This document shows, piece by piece, positions 55,874 to 64,000 of a DNA stretch of 64,000 bases. The notes under the pieces are model-generated. The model saw only the letters and a program-made list of their open reading frames with translations. It was not told where the DNA came from and did not search any database. A program made the translations under genes and the position numbers. Source of the DNA: Glaciecola sp. UBA2563 (GTDB lineage Bacteria > Pseudomonadota > Gammaproteobacteria > Enterobacterales > Alteromonadaceae); contig DDLV01000095.1 of NCBI GenBank assembly GCA_002340325.1, positions 1 through 64,000 of the forward strand, given 5' to 3'. Position 1 is the first letter of the stretch; each line of letters begins with the position of its first letter.

Positions 55874-56587
55874 ATGAAAACATTAACGAACAAAAAAGCT
55901 TTAGTATTAGGTGGTAGTCGAGGAATAGGTGCTGCGACCGTTACTCGATTAGCAAATGAGGGAGCAGAAGTAACATTTACTTATGGGGGTTCTGAAAATG
56001 CAGCGCAAGCACTGGCAAAGACAACGGGTGCAGGCGCTGTACAACTCGACAGCGTTGACAGAGATGCATTAACCGCGTTTATCGCTGACCAAGATAGTCT
56101 TGATATTCTGGTGATAAACGCAGGAACCTTTATTTTCGGCAGTCCTTTCGACTTAAATCCAGACGACGTAGATTACATGATAGATCTCAATGTACGCGCG
56201 CCTTATCACGCAGCCGTCGAAGCGGCAAAAAAGATGAATCAAGGGGGCCGCATTGTGGTTATCGGTTCAGTTAATGGCGATCGAATGCCAATGCAAGGAG
56301 CGGCAGCATACGCACTAACCAAATCGGCAATTCAGGGCATGGTTAAGGGGCTTGCGAGAGATTTTGGCGAGCGCGGTATTACAGTTAACAACATTCAACC
56401 GGGTCCAGTGAATACTGATATGAATCCGGAAGATGGTCCATTTAAGGACGTTATGCATAGTTTTCTTGCAATCAAACGACACGCTCGAACAGATGAAATA
56501 GCTGGTTTGGTTGCGTATCTAACAGGTCCAGAGGCGAGCTATATTACGGGTGCGCAACACACTATTGATGGTGGTTTCGGGGCTTAG
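55874..56587 (+). CDS. bdcA: SDR-family protein, BdcA-like (c-di-GMP-binding biofilm dispersal type)
   Basis: The 237-residue cytoplasmic protein has the Rossmann motif GGSRGIG (13-19) and the SDR catalytic Tyr-x3-Lys as YALTK. The segments DILVINAGTFIFG, RAPYHAAVEAAKKM, VIGSVNGDRMPMQGAAAYA, GPVNTDMNPEDGP and ASYITGAQHTIDGGFGA run in the same order and with the same wording as E. coli BdcA. BdcA lowers cyclic di-GMP by binding it and promotes biofilm dispersal. An oxidoreductase role is also possible. In E. coli the neighbour is the TetR regulator BdcR; here a LysR regulator takes that place. Confidence 0.8.
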   Translation: MKTLTNKKALVLGGSRGIGAATVTRLANEGAEVTFTYGGSENAAQALAKTTGAGAVQLDSVDRDALTAFIADQDSLDILVINAGTFIFGSPFDLNPDDVDYMIDLNVRAPYHAAVEAAKKMNQGGRIVVIGSVNGDRMPMQGAAAYALTKSAIQGMVKGLARDFGERGITVNNIQPGPVNTDMNPEDGPFKDVMHSFLAIKRHARTDEIAGLVAYLTGPEASYITGAQHTIDGGFGA

Positions 56588-56779
56588 GGCCCAGCCAGCA
56601 TCTGCTGTGAAGCTCGTTTTAGTGAAATTATTTATAAATGAAAAAAGGCCACTGACTGTGTATCCAATCTGTTAATTTTGTTGTCTATTTATTATACAGT
56701 TGATCAAATTACAAAAGATGGAATACAATACAGCACGTGGCATTTTTGCAGTATAAATATTTCACTAAGGGACTAACGT

Positions 56780-57226
56780 ATGCGTTATGGACATAATAAA
56801 TGGAAAGCAGATGCTTTTATATTCGTAATTAGCGGCTTCTTTTTACTTCTTATCATTAGCATACCTAGCGGTTTTCAAGATGACGCCCTCTTCTTTCAAA
56901 TAAGTAGATTGGAAGCATTAATCTTCTGCATTGTTTTTTCAGTTGTTGTTTTTTTGACCTACATGAAAAACGGCGAGGATTTCGACATTCAACTCACGCA
57001 CGATAAGCTCATTGGCGCAAGCTCATACTACTGGATGTCAAAGAGACATGAGATTGACTTGACCAAGCGATTCAAAATTAAAAGTAAGAGAATTTGGTTT
57101 TTGCGAGCTGATTCGTTTTATGTGATACAGGGAAGTAAACGCATCTACTTTTCTTCTATGGGACTTGGTGTCGATAACGTGAAAGACTTGCGCAACCGAT
57201 TGTTGTCCTATTCGTTTGGCGCTTGA
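56780..57226 (+). CDS. Two-helix membrane protein with PH-like C-terminal domain, unknown
   Basis: The 148-residue product has two hydrophobic helices (about 11-30 and 45-62). A soluble part follows with alternating strands: DIQLTHDKLIGASSYYW, RHEIDLTKRFKIKSKRIWF and SFYVIQGSKRIYF. The strand pattern and short connectors resemble bacterial PH domains (YdbS/DUF304-like), but the match is weak. No enzyme motif is seen. It is a lone gene between the BdcA-like gene and comM on the other strand, with an upstream gap of 190 bp. Its function is unknown. Confidence 0.65.
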   Translation: MRYGHNKWKADAFIFVISGFFLLLIISIPSGFQDDALFFQISRLEALIFCIVFSVVVFLTYMKNGEDFDIQLTHDKLIGASSYYWMSKRHEIDLTKRFKIKSKRIWFLRADSFYVIQGSKRIYFSSMGLGVDNVKDLRNRLLSYSFGA

Positions 57227-57275
57227 TAACTAATCCTCAGTAGAAGTTACATCTCACAACATTCTATAGACATCT

Positions 57276-58799
57276 CTATGATTCCGAAACCTGACGCAGA
57301 AAGCGATCAAAGTTTCTGTATTGTAGCGCTTCAGACAAATGGGTTCGTTCAATATTGTCAGCACCTTCAAGATCTGCAATGGTTCTCGCTACTCGAAGGA
57401 TACGATGATAGGCGCGCATTGAAATAGACAATTGTTCTATTGCGTAGTGGAAAAACTGTCTTGGTTCTTTCTGTAAGTAGCAGTGTTGTTCTAATAGCTT
57501 TCCACATAGTTTAGCGTTTAAACATCCTTGCCGTTTTATCTGAACTTTCACCGAACGAGCAACCAGTGTAAACGCATCGCGGGAAGTAATGCTGGAATCA
57601 TTCGCGCCTTCAAGATCTTGTTGAATGTTAAGTTTAGGCACTTGGACCTGCATATCGATGCGGTCCAAAAAGGGGCCCGAAATCTTATTGAGGTATTTTA
57701 GTATTTGGTCGTGATTTGACCTACCATCATCAATGTCACCTGTAGGACTTGGGTTAAGTGCTGCAATTAATTGGAATTTAGCCGGATAGTGGACTTTGTA
57801 TCTTGCTCTACTAAGAAAAATCTCACCTGCTTCTAGAGGTTCTCTAAGGGCATCCAAGACTTGGCGGCCGAATTCCGGCAATTCATCCAAAAATAGCACG
57901 CCGTTGTGTGCCAGTGTTATTTCTCCCGGTTTAGGATTGGCACCACCGCCAACAAGAGAAATGGATGAACTGCTGTGATGTGGCTGACGAAAGGGCCTTT
58001 TAAACCAGTTATCCTTACTCCTTGAGTTTCCCGAAATCGAATGAATACAAGCAGCCTCTATTGCTTCTTGTTCAGTTAGCGCAGGCAATAAATCAATTAT
58101 CCTTTGTGCCAACATGCTTTTTCCAGTGCCGGGTGGGCCGAACAGCAATAAATTGTGCTGACCTGCAGCTGCAATAACTAGCGCTCTCTTGGCTAACGCT
58201 TGCTGTTTTACATCAGTTAAGTCTTTAGCAGTGGGTAAAGCATCGACGTCAGGTTTAGGTAAACAATATTGCGTCCGCAAAATGCGCTCTTTTTCAGCAA
58301 GATGCATGTATATTTGCCAGAGATTACTTGCACCGTAGATCTCTGCTTTTTTGATCATCGACGCTTCTTCGGCACAAGCTAGTGGAAGGACCAAAGCTCG
58401 ATTTTGGTGACTAACGGCAACCGAAATTGGCAGCACACCATTAACGTGTCGTAGCTCGCCAGATAAAGCGAGTTCGCCAATGAACTCAAATTCATCTAGA
58501 GACTTAACGGGAATCTGTTCGCTAGCCACCAAAATGCCGATTGCGATGGCAAGGTCAAAGCTGCCGCCACCTTTCGGGATATCCGCCGGTGCAAGGTTTA
58601 CCGTAATTCGTTGCGCTGGAAACTCAAACCCTGAATTGATTATGGCACTTCTGACCCTATCTTTGCTTTCTTTGACAGTGGTTTCTGGCAGTCCAACTAA
58701 ATGAAAGCCGGGTAAACCGCGTCCCAAATGGACTTCGACCTCAATGAGAGAAGCTTCCACACCAATGTTTGCTCTGGTGTAAACAACGCTTAGCGACAA
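57276..58799 (-). CDS. comM: YifB/ComM-family Mg-chelatase-like AAA+ ATPase
   Basis: The 507-residue product has the N-terminal ChlI/Lon-like fold (about 1-170; MSLSVVYTRANIGVEASLIEVEVHLG and GLPETTVKESKDRVRSAI). An AAA+ domain follows, with Walker A GPPGTGKS, Walker B VLFLDELPEF, and the HHSSSSISLVGGG segment. ComM is a hexameric helicase that promotes branch migration during natural transformation. In E. coli the orthologue yifB also lies beside the ilv operon, so this position is conserved. It is divergent from ilvE with a 190-bp gap. Confidence 0.95.
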   Translation of the reverse strand: MSLSVVYTRANIGVEASLIEVEVHLGRGLPGFHLVGLPETTVKESKDRVRSAIINSGFEFPAQRITVNLAPADIPKGGGSFDLAIAIGILVASEQIPVKSLDEFEFIGELALSGELRHVNGVLPISVAVSHQNRALVLPLACAEEASMIKKAEIYGASNLWQIYMHLAEKERILRTQYCLPKPDVDALPTAKDLTDVKQQALAKRALVIAAAGQHNLLLFGPPGTGKSMLAQRIIDLLPALTEQEAIEAACIHSISGNSRSKDNWFKRPFRQPHHSSSSISLVGGGANPKPGEITLAHNGVLFLDELPEFGRQVLDALREPLEAGEIFLSRARYKVHYPAKFQLIAALNPSPTGDIDDGRSNHDQILKYLNKISGPFLDRIDMQVQVPKLNIQQDLEGANDSSITSRDAFTLVARSVKVQIKRQGCLNAKLCGKLLEQHCYLQKEPRQFFHYAIEQLSISMRAYHRILRVARTIADLEGADNIERTHLSEALQYRNFDRFLRQVSES

Positions 58800-58989
58800 A
58801 ATTGTTCCCTAGTGCATAAGAAATAAGTGCGCATTTAACCAAAATTCAGACAAACACATCACTGTACTTAAGCAAGATTAACATTTCATTAATTGAAACA
58901 ATTAATTTTAAATATTGCATTTTTAAAACCAATAGATTTTCGTTAAGCTCTGCATATAGCGCAAACAGGACACTTAAAGAGGAAGAGCA

Positions 58990-59922
58990 ATGGCGAAGCA
59001 ACCAGCAGAATTCATTTGGTATAACGGCGAAATAATCGATTGGCGCGATGCTACTGTGCATATAATGACGCATGCAATCCACTACGGCTCTTCAGTCTTT
59101 GAAGGGGTTAGAGCCTACGACACCCCGGATAAAGGTACCTGCGTATTTCGATTGAATGAGCACAATAGACGACTATTTGATTCGGCTAAAATCTATCGTA
59201 TGACAATTCCATATTCACTAGAGCAAGTTAATCAAGCCACAATCGAAACTATCGCGAAAAACAAATTAAAGTCTGCTTATATCAGACCTATCGCTTTTTA
59301 CGGTGATATTGGTATGGGTCTTCAAGTGCCATTTGGTACTGAAACCGAGATGGCGATTGCCGCATTTGAATGGGGCGCTTATCTGGGTGAAGAGGCACTG
59401 AAAAACGGTGTTGATGCAGGCATTTCGTCGTGGAACAGACTAGCGGCGAATACGATGCCGACAGGTGCAAAAGCAGGTGGTAATTACCTCTCCTCTCAAT
59501 TGATTTCGATGGAAGCCAGACGTCATGGATACGGCGAGGGCATTGCGCTAGACGTTAATGGCTATGTGAGTGAAGGTGCGGGAGAAAACATCTTTGTCAT
59601 AAGGAATGGCATCGTTTCAACGACGCCCAAAACCGCAGCGATTTTGCCTGGCATTACCAGGGATACGGTTATGACCATGATGAGAGAGATGGGATACGAG
59701 ATTCGAGAGGAAAACATCGCAAGAGAAGCTATGTATCTGGCAGATGAAATCTTTATGTGTGGGACAGCAGCAGAAGTTACGCCCGTGCGCAGTGTCGATG
59801 GTATTGAAGTTGGAAGTGGAACGCGCGGACCTATTACAGAAAAAGTACAAGACATGTTTTTTGGATTATTCAATGGAAAGACAGAAGACAAATGGGGTTG
59901 GTTAACACCGGTTTACGAATGA
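58990..59922 (+). CDS. ilvE: Branched-chain amino acid aminotransferase
   Basis: The 310-residue PLP enzyme carries out the last step of valine, leucine and isoleucine synthesis. Segments seen are VHIMTHAIHYGSSVFEGVRAYD, IRPIAFYGDIGMG, the PLP-lysine region TGAKAGGNYLSSQLIS and EGAGENIFVIRNG. A ribosome binding site (AGAGGAAGA) precedes the ATG. It heads the ilvE-ilvD-ilvA run. The 190-bp region before it, shared with comM, holds no leader peptide with a run of Ile/Val/Leu codons and no attenuator hairpin. Confidence 0.97.
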   Translation: MAKQPAEFIWYNGEIIDWRDATVHIMTHAIHYGSSVFEGVRAYDTPDKGTCVFRLNEHNRRLFDSAKIYRMTIPYSLEQVNQATIETIAKNKLKSAYIRPIAFYGDIGMGLQVPFGTETEMAIAAFEWGAYLGEEALKNGVDAGISSWNRLAANTMPTGAKAGGNYLSSQLISMEARRHGYGEGIALDVNGYVSEGAGENIFVIRNGIVSTTPKTAAILPGITRDTVMTMMREMGYEIREENIAREAMYLADEIFMCGTAAEVTPVRSVDGIEVGSGTRGPITEKVQDMFFGLFNGKTEDKWGWLTPVYE

Positions 59923-59996
59923 TAGTGTTTGTAACAACATCAATTGTTAGCTGCGGCCATATTCGAATACAGCATTAGGAAATACAGGATATCACC

Positions 59997-61841
59997 ATGC
60001 CAAAACTACGTTCAGCGACAACAACACAGGGCCGAAATATGGCCGGTGCGCGTGCGCTTTGGCGCGCGACTGGAATGAAGGATACCGATTTTGGTAAACC
60101 AATAGTTGCGATTGCTAACTCTTTCACGCAATTTGTCCCAGGTCATGTGCATTTAAAAGACTTAGGTCAACTGGTAGCCAAGAGTATTGAAGAAGCAGGT
60201 GGTGTGGCAAAAGAGTTCAATACCATCGCTGTCGACGATGGTATTGCCATGGGACATAGTGGCATGCTTTACAGTCTGCCTTCTCGCGAAATCATTGCTG
60301 ATGCTGTTGAATATATGGTGAACGCACATTGTGCTGATGCACTCGTTTGCATTTCCAACTGCGATAAAATCACGCCTGGAATGTTAATGGCGGCCATGCG
60401 CCTTAATATACCTGTTGTGTTTGTATCAGGTGGCCCGATGGAGGCTGGTAAAACAAAGTTATCCGACCAATTGATAAAACTCGACCTTGTGGATGCAATG
60501 GTTGCTGCAGCGGATGACTCAGTCTCAGAACAAGACAGCGAACAAATAGAGCGTTCAGCATGTCCCACTTGTGGCTCATGCTCCGGTATGTTTACTGCCA
60601 ATTCAATGAACTGCTTGACGGAAGCGCTCGGGCTTTCTTTGCCAGGCAATGGTTCAACACTCGCAACCCACGCCGATAGAGAGCAATTATTTATAAGAGC
60701 AGGAAAGGTTATCGTCGACCTTTGTCATCGTTGGTATGGACAAGATGATCCAACAGCACTGCCTAGAAATATCGCCAATTTCAACGCATTTGAAAACGCG
60801 ATGAGCCTTGATATTGCAATGGGCGGCTCCACAAATACTATCCTGCATTTGCTTGCTGCCGCGATTGAAGGCGAAATTGACTTTGATATGCGAGACATCG
60901 ACCGTTTGTCTCGCAGAGTACCACATCTATGCAAAGTGGCACCCTCCACACCTGAATACCATATGGAGGATGTGCATCGCGCCGGTGGTGTACTTGGAAT
61001 TTTAAATGAATTAAATAAAGCAGACTTGTTGCATGCTGATGCATCGCATGTATTGGATAAACCAATTTCTGATATTATTGCGGATTGGGACGTTACCAAT
61101 GCATCAAACACAAACGCAATCAACTTTTACAAAGCAGGGCCAGCGGGCATAAGAACGACCAAGGCATTTAGTCAGGATTGCAGGTATCCTAGCGTAGATG
61201 ATGATCGCGAAAACGGCTGTATTCGAAACCGAAAAAATGCATATAGCCAAGACGGTGGGTTAGCTGTCCTCTATGGCAATCTTGCTGAAAATGGATGTAT
61301 CGTCAAGACCGCTGGCGTTGACGAATCGATTCTTAAATTTTCAGGCGCCGCAAGAGTATATGAGAGTCAAGATGATGCAGTTTCTGGGATCCTAAATGAC
61401 GAAGTAAAGGCGGGTGAGGTTGTAGTCATCCGTTACGAAGGTCCCAAGGGAGGGCCGGGTATGCAAGAGATGCTTTACCCAACTTCATATCTCAAATCAA
61501 AGGGTCTTGGTAAAGCATGTGCACTGATCACCGATGGCCGTTTTTCAGGTGGCACTAGCGGATTATCAATTGGACATTGTTCACCAGAAGCCGCCAGTGG
61601 CGGCGGAATAGGATTAGTGCAAGACGGCGATAAAATTGAAATCGATATACCAGGCCGATCAATTCATCTGGTATTGTCAGACGAAGAACTTAACGCCCGG
61701 CGTCAACAGATGGAACAGCGAGATGCGCCATGGCAGCCGATTAACAGAGATCGCGAAGTTTCAACCTCACTTAAAATTTTTGCTATGATGGCAACGAGTG
61801 CAGATAAGGGTGCTGTTCGTGACCCATCCAAAATAAGATAA
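59997..61841 (+). CDS. ilvD: Dihydroxy-acid dehydratase
   Basis: The 614-residue enzyme dehydrates dihydroxyisovalerate and dihydroxymethylvalerate. Iron-sulfur cysteines are seen in [10 protein letters not shown] and [11 protein letters not shown], with the earlier Cys region intact. [25 protein letters not shown] and [23 protein letters not shown] are typical of IlvD, and the length equals E. coli IlvD (616). It follows ilvE by 74 bases and precedes ilvA by 24. Confidence 0.98.
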   Translation: MPKLRSATTTQGRNMAGARALWRATGMKDTDFGKPIVAIANSFTQFVPGHVHLKDLGQLVAKSIEEAGGVAKEFNTIAVDDGIAMGHSGMLYSLPSREIIADAVEYMVNAHCADALVCISNCDKITPGMLMAAMRLNIPVVFVSGGPMEAGKTKLSDQLIKLDLVDAMVAAADDSVSEQDSEQIERSACPTCGSCSGMFTANSMNCLTEALGLSLPGNGSTLATHADREQLFIRAGKVIVDLCHRWYGQDDPTALPRNIANFNAFENAMSLDIAMGGSTNTILHLLAAAIEGEIDFDMRDIDRLSRRVPHLCKVAPSTPEYHMEDVHRAGGVLGILNELNKADLLHADASHVLDKPISDIIADWDVTNASNTNAINFYKAGPAGIRTTKAFSQDCRYPSVDDDRENGCIRNRKNAYSQDGGLAVLYGNLAENGCIVKTAGVDESILKFSGAARVYESQDDAVSGILNDEVKAGEVVVIRYEGPKGGPGMQEMLYPTSYLKSKGLGKACALITDGRFSGGTSGLSIGHCSPEAASGGGIGLVQDGDKIEIDIPGRSIHLVLSDEELNARRQQMEQRDAPWQPINRDREVSTSLKIFAMMATSADKGAVRDPSKIR

Positions 61842-61865
61842 GCAAATTCGCAACGAGTATAATTG

Positions 61866-63401
61866 ATGGCAAGGTCAGAACTAGATTACTTAGTGCATAT
61901 ATTAAGAGCACCAGTGTATAACGCAGCCATAATGACTGACGTGTCCGTTATGCAGCGATTATCTGATGAAATCGATAATAAAGTCTTTTTGAAACGTGAA
62001 GACCAACAACCTGTTAAATCATTCAAACTGCGCGGTGCCTACAATTGTATAGCGCAGCTATCGGATGAGCTTAAAGCTACGGGCGTGATCGCAGCGTCAG
62101 CTGGAAATCATGCCCAAGGTGTTGCATATGCCGCAAAAGCGATGAACATTAACGCAAGCATCGTAATGCCCGAAACCACACCAGAAATTAAAGTCGACGC
62201 TGTAAAAAAGTTTGGTGGAAATAACGTTGAAGTGATTTTGCATGGTACGAGTTTCGATCAGGCGAGTGAACATGCCAACGCGCTGTGCGAGACGCGCGAA
62301 TTGACGATGATCCCGCCATTCGACCACGAAGATGTCATCGCGGGTCAAGGCACGATCGGTAAAGAGCTTTTAGAGCAAATATCACACATTGATTATCTAT
62401 TCCTGGCCGTTGGTGGCGGTGGGTTAGCAGCTGGTGTCGGTGTTTATGTGAAAAAGATAAACCCCGATATCCGCATCGTCGCTGTCGAGTCTGATGAGTC
62501 AGCATGTCTAAAAGCGGCGCTCGAAGCAGGTAGGCCCGTGACCTTGCCTAATGTAGGGATTTTTGCAGATGGTGTTGCGGTTAAAACCATGGGCGCAGAA
62601 GCTTTTCGTGTCTGTCAGCGTGTCGTTGATGAAGTGGTGACGGTGACAAACGATGAAATATGTGCCGCGATAAAAGATATTTTTGATGATACGCGTGTCA
62701 TCGCTGAGCCTGCGGGCGCCTTGTCTATTGCCGCAATGAGGAAGTATGCTAAACAGCATAAGTTAACGAACAAGCACTTCGCCGGCATATTGTGTGGAGC
62801 AAATATCAACTTTCACACGTTGAGATATGTGTCTGAAAGATGCGAGCTCGGTGAACAAAAAGAAGCCGTATTTGCGGTAAGAATTCCCGAACAGCGAGGC
62901 TCTTTTAGAAATTTTTGTGCTCAGCTTGAAGGCGCCATCATTACAGAGTTCAACTATCGTTATTCATCAAGTGACGAGGCGCATGTATTTGTTGGTGTCA
63001 AGCTCAAAAGAGGAAGAGCGGAACTATATGAGTTACTACAAAAGCTGGCAGATAACGGATATACCTGCTTTGACTTGAGTGAAAACGAACTCGCGAAACT
63101 GCATGTTAGACACATGGTCGGGGGCCGACCGGCTTCTCGTCTCTCGGAGCGACTCTACTCCTTTTCTTTTCCAGAATATCCTGGCGCTTTGATGCAATTT
63201 TTAAATACCCTAGGTCAAAAATGGAATATTACGTTGTTCCACTATCGTAACCATGGTGCGGCGCAAGGGTTAGTATTAGCCGGATTCGAAGTTGATGATA
63301 GTAAGCACTTACTTCTATTGGATTACCTCGAAGAGTTGGGGTTTGATTTCGAAGAACAATCTGACAACCCGGCTTATCAGTTTTTCTTGGCTAATGCATA
63401 A
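61866..63401 (+). CDS. ilvA: Threonine dehydratase (biosynthetic)
   Basis: The product is 511 residues from ATG 61866 (MARSELDYLVHILRAPVY); TTG 61863 lies just before. The PLP domain has SFKLRGAYN with the Schiff-base lysine, AASAGNHAQGVA and GGGGLAAGVGVY. Two ACT-like regulatory domains follow (about 330-510), holding GSFRNFCAQLEGAI and PGALMQFLNTLG, the site of isoleucine feedback inhibition in the E. coli enzyme. It makes 2-oxobutanoate from threonine for isoleucine synthesis. It is the last gene of the ilvEDA run, with a terminator after it. Confidence 0.97.
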   Translation: MARSELDYLVHILRAPVYNAAIMTDVSVMQRLSDEIDNKVFLKREDQQPVKSFKLRGAYNCIAQLSDELKATGVIAASAGNHAQGVAYAAKAMNINASIVMPETTPEIKVDAVKKFGGNNVEVILHGTSFDQASEHANALCETRELTMIPPFDHEDVIAGQGTIGKELLEQISHIDYLFLAVGGGGLAAGVGVYVKKINPDIRIVAVESDESACLKAALEAGRPVTLPNVGIFADGVAVKTMGAEAFRVCQRVVDEVVTVTNDEICAAIKDIFDDTRVIAEPAGALSIAAMRKYAKQHKLTNKHFAGILCGANINFHTLRYVSERCELGEQKEAVFAVRIPEQRGSFRNFCAQLEGAIITEFNYRYSSSDEAHVFVGVKLKRGRAELYELLQKLADNGYTCFDLSENELAKLHVRHMVGGRPASRLSERLYSFSFPEYPGALMQFLNTLGQKWNITLFHYRNHGAAQGLVLAGFEVDDSKHLLLLDYLEELGFDFEEQSDNPAYQFFLANA

Positions 63402-63428
63402 ATTTAGCTTTCGTGTAACGACGTAACA

Positions 63429-63457
63429 ATCCTTGCTTACCACAAGCAGGGATTTTT
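63429..63457 (+). terminator. Intrinsic terminator after ilvA
   Basis: The arms ATCCTTGCTT (63429-63438) and AAGCAGGGAT (63444-63453) pair with one G-T wobble and are followed by TTTTT to 63457. It lies 28 bases past the ilvA stop. Confidence 0.8.
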
Positions 63458-63530
63458 GCCGTATACTCTTATCATTCATTTCAGATTTAAGCGCACAGGT
63501 TTTTAATTATCTGCCGCGCGAAATTAATAT

Positions 63531-64000
63531 ATGACTGTTTATCAAAATCAAGCTGAACAAATTGGCAACACTGATTTATTAAAAATTGAATCGCTGTCAC
63601 GGTTAACGGGTAGTGATATCTATATCAAATGTGAACACCAAAACCCCGGTGGTTCAATCAAAGACCGAGCGGCACTAAGGATGGTGCAAGACGCAATGGC
63701 GTCTGGCGAGCTGAAACCGGGAATGAGCATTGTTGAGGGGACTGCAGGAAATACAGGAATCGGTCTGGCGTTGGTGGCAAAAGCGTTGGGTTTTGACATG
63801 TTGACGGTGATGCCTAGCGGGCAAACGCCAGAAAAGGAAAGAATGATCCAGTTACACGGCGCCCAGCTTAAATTGGTCGCGCCATGTCCGTTCAAAGATC
63901 CAGCCCATTTTTATCATACCGCAAAGCGAATTGGTCAGGAAAATGAAGACTACTGGTGGGCAAATCAGTTCGAGAATCTGAGTAACTTTAGTGCGCACTA
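63531..64000 (+). CDS. Cysteine synthase-family PLP enzyme, truncated by window end
   Basis: The frame begins at ATG 63531 (MTVYQNQAEQIGNT) and is still open at the window end after 156 codons. The PLP-lysine segment NPGGSIKDRAA (Lys44) and the substrate loop VEGTAGNTGIGLALVAK mark the O-acetylserine sulfhydrylase/cystathionine synthase fold. PSGQTPEKERMIQLHGA matches the start of the family's middle region. It could be a CysK, a cystathionine beta-synthase-like enzyme, or a relative. The remaining C-terminal half lies outside the window. It is a separate transcript from ilvEDA, as a terminator stands in between. Confidence 0.9.
   Translation, partial: MTVYQNQAEQIGNTDLLKIESLSRLTGSDIYIKCEHQNPGGSIKDRAALRMVQDAMASGELKPGMSIVEGTAGNTGIGLALVAKALGFDMLTVMPSGQTPEKERMIQLHGAQLKLVAPCPFKDPAHFYHTAKRIGQENEDYWWANQFENLSNFSAH

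Noticed and set aside
58800..58989. An ilv attenuator with leader peptide
   Set aside because: No short frame with repeated Ile, Val or Leu codons and no terminator/antiterminator hairpin pair in the 190 bases before ilvE.
63620..63895. A 91-codon minus-strand frame near the window end
   Set aside because: It is antisense to the open cysteine synthase-family gene, whose PLP motifs are unmistakable.

Overview
The window reads as chromosomal DNA of a marine gammaproteobacterium of the Alteromonadales, probably Alteromonadaceae. Four things suggest this: several TonB-dependent receptors and secreted or lipid-anchored peptidases, E. coli-like versions of slmA, coaBC, radC, rpmB, rpmG, mutM, coaD, comM and ilv genes, a moderate GC content, and PnuC/kinase NAD-precursor salvage. 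I see no rRNA, tRNA, CRISPR array, prophage or transposase. Most of the window is well-packed core genome. The unusual material lies in intergenic palindromes, regulatory sites and small accessory operons.

Layout. 0-9.4 kb: a small membrane protein, a DUF4242 protein, a tricorn-type protease, then (minus strand) a three-gene envelope operon of RND/MMPL permease, LolA-like periplasmic protein and outer-membrane barrel. 9.5-17.2 kb (minus): ECF sigma factor, truncated FecR, TonB receptor, SLC13 symporter, SGNH hydrolase and M14 carboxypeptidase lipoprotein, a likely uptake/degradation operon. 17.3-22.5 kb: a cytosine-deaminase-like enzyme, an M48 peptidase, then upp, arsC, a DUF885 peptidase and a DUF1820 protein. 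22.6-31.9 kb: TetR, slmA, coaBC, radC, GT25, rpmBG, mutM, coaD, wzi and kdkA, an expanded version of the familiar dfp-radC-rpmBG-mutM-coaD-LPS locus. 32-34.2 kb: two LPS-type glycosyltransferases. 34.3-38.8 kb: two paralogous beta-helix lipoproteins and a beta-propeller lipoprotein. 39-44.4 kb: a PadR/membrane-protein pair, pnuC plus a nicotinamide-riboside-type kinase, and a convergent TonB receptor.

44.8-64 kb: the branched-chain amino acid genes occur in two blocks. The first is ilvC/ilvY with an intergenic IlvY-type operator. The second is comM / ilvE-ilvD-ilvA. About 11 kb separates them and carries an NhaC antiporter, a chemoreceptor, a TPR-GGDEF diguanylate cyclase, a two-cysteine DksA paralogue, a Tat-type M48 lipoprotein, and a LysR/BdcA-like pair. 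ilvGM and an attenuator leader are absent from the second block. The window ends inside a cysteine synthase-family gene.

The strongest points for a second look are these. (1) A perfect Zur-type palindrome sits directly upstream of a DksA paralogue that has lost two of the four zinc cysteines. (2) A family of structured palindromic elements (near 4.7 and 26.9 kb) keeps identical arm ends while the middle of the stem differs but still pairs. (3) The ECF sigma gene has a coding frame that continues upstream of any usable start codon, pointing to a frameshift or non-canonical start. It is paired with a FecR lacking its periplasmic sensor domain. (4) Long hairpins lie in the leaders of the deaminase and pnuC genes.
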